A stretch of 64,000 nt of DNA from Sphaerisporangium cinnabarinum (GTDB taxonomy: Bacteria > Actinomycetota > Actinomycetes > Actinomycetales > Cellulomonadaceae), in the NCBI GenBank assembly GCA_003052455.1, contig QAPD01000022.1, forward strand, positions 62,001 to 126,000, given 5' to 3'. Below, in pieces: positions 61,966 to 64,000 of the stretch (position 1 is its first letter; each line of letters begins with the position of its first letter). Under the pieces are notes generated by a model. That model was given only the letters and a program-made list of their open reading frames with translations. It was not told where the DNA came from and searched no databases. A program made the position numbers and the translations under genes.

Positions 61966-63201
61966 TCAGCCGCCGGAGACGCTCAGCTCGGCCTCACGCA
62001 GCCGCTCCTCGTGCTCGGCGTCGAGCTCGCGCGAGTCGAGCCAGCCGTAGGGCAGGTGCGGCGTCTTGGGCGAACCCGCCCGGCCGCGCTGGCCCTCGGC
62101 GGCCTCGCCGGGGTAGGGGGCGTCCTGGTCGAGGTCGTCGAGCAGCGCGCGCAGCTCCGCGAGCGTCGAGACCATCGCGAGCGCGCGGCGCGCGTCCCCG
62201 CCCACGGCGTAGCCCTTGAGGTACCAGGCCATGTGCTTGCGCAGGTCGCGCATGCCCTTGCCCTCGTCGCCGTCGAAGTACTCGATCATGAGCTCGCCGT
62301 GGCGGTAGATCGTGCCCGCCACCTCGCGCAGGCCCGGGCGCACGCGCTCGGGGCGGCCCGCGAACGCCGCGGCGAGGTCGGCGAACAGCCAGGGCCGGCC
62401 CTGGCAGCCGCGCCCGACGACGACGCCGTCGCACCCGGTCTCACGGACCATGCGGACGGCGTCCTCGGCCGACCAGATGTCGCCGTTGCCGAGCACCGGG
62501 ACGCTCGTCACGGCCTCCTTGAGACGCGCGATCGCGGACCAGTCGGCCGTGCCGGAGTAGTGCTCGGCGGCGGTGCGGGCGTGCAGCGCGACCGCCGCGA
62601 CGCCCAGGCCCTCGGCGATGCGACCCGCCTCCAGGTAGGTGAGGTGGTCGTCGTCGATGCCCTTGCGCATCTTCACGGTGACGGGCACCCCGTACGGGCG
62701 GGCGGCCTCGACCGCGCCCTGCACGATGGCGGTGAACAGGTCGCGCTTCCAGGGCAGCGCCGCTCCCCCGCCCTTACGCGTGACCTTGGGCACCGGGCAG
62801 CCGAAGTTCAGGTCGACGTGGTCGGCGCGGTCCTCGGCGACGATGATGCGCACGGCCTCGCGGACGGTCGCCGGGTCCACGCCGTACACCTGCGCGGACC
62901 GAGGGGTCTCGTCGGCGCCGAACGTCACGATGCGCAGCGCCTCGGGGTTGCGCTCGACGAGCGCGCGGCTCGTGACCATCTCGGCGACGTAGAGGCCGGG
63001 GTCGTCGCCGCCGGACGCGCCGGCCTCGCGGCACAGCGTGCGGAACGCGCGGTTCGTGACGCCGGCCATCGGGGCGAGGACCACCGGGGTCCGGACGACG
63101 ATCGGGCCGATCCGCAACGGCGCCACGAGCGGACCGGTCCCCGGGTCGGGGCGGTCGGTCGTCGTGCTGAGGGCAGGAGCGGGTGCAGTCACGCGCTCCA
63201 T
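61966..63201 (-). CDS. dusB: tRNA dihydrouridine synthase
   Basis: 411 residues from ATG 63201; GTG 63192 is a possible alternative. FMN-binding entry VLAPMAGVTNRAFRTL, catalytic Cys in LNFGCPVPKVTRKGGGAAL (about 135), RKGIDDDH and GRGCQGRPWLF match the DusB-type enzymes. It reduces uridine in the tRNA D-loop. The C-terminal tail after SPKTPHLPYGWLD is longer than in E. coli DusB. Lies between the maltose genes and glyS, an order common in Micrococcales. Confidence 0.93.
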   Translation of the reverse strand: MERVTAPAPALSTTTDRPDPGTGPLVAPLRIGPIVVRTPVVLAPMAGVTNRAFRTLCREAGASGGDDPGLYVAEMVTSRALVERNPEALRIVTFGADETPRSAQVYGVDPATVREAVRIIVAEDRADHVDLNFGCPVPKVTRKGGGAALPWKRDLFTAIVQGAVEAARPYGVPVTVKMRKGIDDDHLTYLEAGRIAEGLGVAAVALHARTAAEHYSGTADWSAIARLKEAVTSVPVLGNGDIWSAEDAVRMVRETGCDGVVVGRGCQGRPWLFADLAAAFAGRPERVRPGLREVAGTIYRHGELMIEYFDGDEGKGMRDLRKHMAWYLKGYAVGGDARRALAMVSTLAELRALLDDLDQDAPYPGEAAEGQRGRAGSPKTPHLPYGWLDSRELDAEHEERLREAELSVSGG

Positions 63202-63318
63202 TGTCCCACCCGGCTCGCGCTGCACGGCGAGCCCCGTTTCGACGAGCGAGCAGCGGACCGTCGTGGCAGTGTTGAGGAGGTCCGGCAATACAGGCCGGAC
63301 ACGGACGAAAGGGACGAC

Positions 63319-63477
63319 ATGCCTCTCTGGCTCATCCTGGTCATCGTCGGCGCCGTGCTCCTCATCCTCGGCGTCGCCATCGAGGCCGCGAAGATCCTCA
63401 TCTGGATCGGCATCATCGTGCTCGTCGTGAGCCTGGTGATCGGCCTGCTCAACCGGGCTAAGGGGGCGGCCCGCTAG
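63319..63477 (+). CDS. 52-residue membrane protein
   Basis: From ATG 63319 with GAAAGGGA 5 bases upstream. Almost wholly hydrophobic: LWLILVIVGAVLLILGVA and KILIWIGIIVLVVSLVIGLL form two helices ending in a short basic tail (NRAKGAAR). Small proteins of this type are frequent in actinobacteria; function unknown. It is divergent from dusB and followed by a strong terminator. Confidence 0.75.
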   Translation: MPLWLILVIVGAVLLILGVAIEAAKILIWIGIIVLVVSLVIGLLNRAKGAAR

Positions 63478-63517
63478 CGCGAGGCCGCAGGGGGCGACGC
63501 GTCCCGACGAGACGCGA

Positions 63518-63553
63518 CAGGAGGGGCGGGACCGTACGGTCCCGCCCCTCCTG
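63518..63553. terminator. Bidirectional terminator between the small membrane protein and glyS
   Basis: 16-bp perfect stem (left arm CAGGAGGGGCGGGACC) around GTAC, 40 bases after the small gene and 35 bases after the glyS stop. Confidence 0.85.
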
Positions 63554-63588
63554 CGTGCCCGGCGCCGGTGCGCCGGGCCGGTCGGGCG

Positions 63589-64000
63589 TCAGGCGCCGAG
63601 CAGGTGCCCGGCGAGGTACTCGGTGACCTTGTCGAGCGCGACGCGCTCCTGGCTCATCGAGTCGCGGTGGCGGATCGTCACGGCCTGGTCGTCGAGCGTG
63701 TCGAAGTCCACGGTGATGCAGAACGGCGTGCCGATCTCGTCCTGGCGGCGGTACCGGCGGCCGATGGCGCCCGCGTCGTCGAAGTCGACGTTCCAGTACC
63801 TGCGGAGCTCGGTCGCGAGCTCCTTCGCCTTGGGCGAGAGCTGCTCGTTGCGGCTCAGCGGGAGCACGGCGGCCTTGACCGGCGCGAGGCGGTGGTCGAG
63901 GCGCAGGACCGTGCGCGTGTCCACGCCGCCCTTCGCGTTCGGCGCCTCGTCCTCGGTGTACGCCTCGACGAGGAACGCCATGAGCGAGCGCGTGAGACCC
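63589..64000 (-). CDS. glyS: Glycyl-tRNA synthetase, class II (C-terminal part; 5' end beyond the window)
   Basis: 137 codons are visible. Reading from the right edge, [18 protein letters not shown] contains class II motif 3 with its arginine; the anticodon-binding domain follows ([24 protein letters not shown], then [39 protein letters not shown]). It is the alpha2-type enzyme of actinobacteria, which charges tRNA-Gly. The start and motifs 1-2 lie outside the window. Confidence 0.93.
   Translation of the reverse strand, partial: GLTRSLMAFLVEAYTEDEAPNAKGGVDTRTVLRLDHRLAPVKAAVLPLSRNEQLSPKAKELATELRRYWNVDFDDAGAIGRRYRRQDEIGTPFCITVDFDTLDDQAVTIRHRDSMSQERVALDKVTEYLAGHLLGA

Overview
The window is very GC-rich chromosomal DNA with many GTG starts, ATGA/GTGA gene overlaps, leaderless-type promoters and actinobacterial marker families (DUF3052, DUF3145, DUF1206, a FasR-like activator beside fabD-fabH-acpP-fabF, dgt near dnaG). 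This points to an Actinomycetota member, most likely Micrococcales of the Cellulomonas/Cellulosimicrobium/Isoptericola kind. The order-level placement is inference from gene content.

Layout. 1-4.6 kb: a Nif3-like protein cut by the left edge, an ArsR repressor translationally coupled to a SulP anion transporter behind a perfect palindrome, and an AraC regulator overlapping a VOC protein. 4.6-18.5 kb: a seven-gene minus-strand operon, DUF4132 > YihY/BrkB membrane protein > MoxR AAA ATPase > DUF5682 > VWA > SWIM zinc finger > DNA polymerase I-like protein. All but the first junction are start/stop overlaps. Its core matches the order of the uncharacterised E. coli yehI-yehL-yehM-yehP-yehQ region; the BrkB and polymerase members are additions. 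This is the best candidate here for an undescribed system. 18.6-29 kb: tRNA-Val, an AhpE-type peroxiredoxin, DUF3052, aceE (pyruvate dehydrogenase E1), a TPR-like protein, the FasR-like regulator and the fatty-acid synthase type II operon. Related TTGT/ACAA dyads lie before fasR, fabD and aceE. 29-33.3 kb: DUF3145, peptide deformylase, DUF1206, an acyltransferase, DUF488, a CAU-anticodon tRNA, a small conserved protein and tRNA-Asn.

33.34-47.16 kb is an integrated mobile element in the 3' end of tRNA-Asn, bounded by a 17-bp direct repeat. It carries a tyrosine recombinase that lacks its N-terminal domain exactly at the right attachment site, two small HTH proteins, a DUF3631 helicase-like protein (broken by one extra base in a homopolymer and flanked by inverted 9-bp iteron-like arrays), phage-type small proteins, a tape-measure-like protein, a SEC-C protein and a P27-type small terminase. 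It has no large terminase, portal, capsid or lysis genes. The left third holds plausible cargo: an SH3/KOW-like repeat protein, a HIRAN protein, a lipoprotein and a DUF6338-like membrane protein with a small partner. A prophage remnant or phage satellite is the simplest reading.

47.2-64 kb: dnaG and dgt, separated by a second AraC-VOC pair; a small unknown protein; and a complete maltodextrin system (malE-malF-malG plus an intracellular GH13 hydrolase, a divergent LacI regulator and a GH13 alpha-glucosidase with a LacI-type operator in its promoter). Then dusB, a 52-residue membrane protein and the C-terminal part of glyS at the right edge. The maltose genes form one regulon: import by MalEFG, intracellular cleavage by the two GH13 enzymes, repression by the LacI protein.
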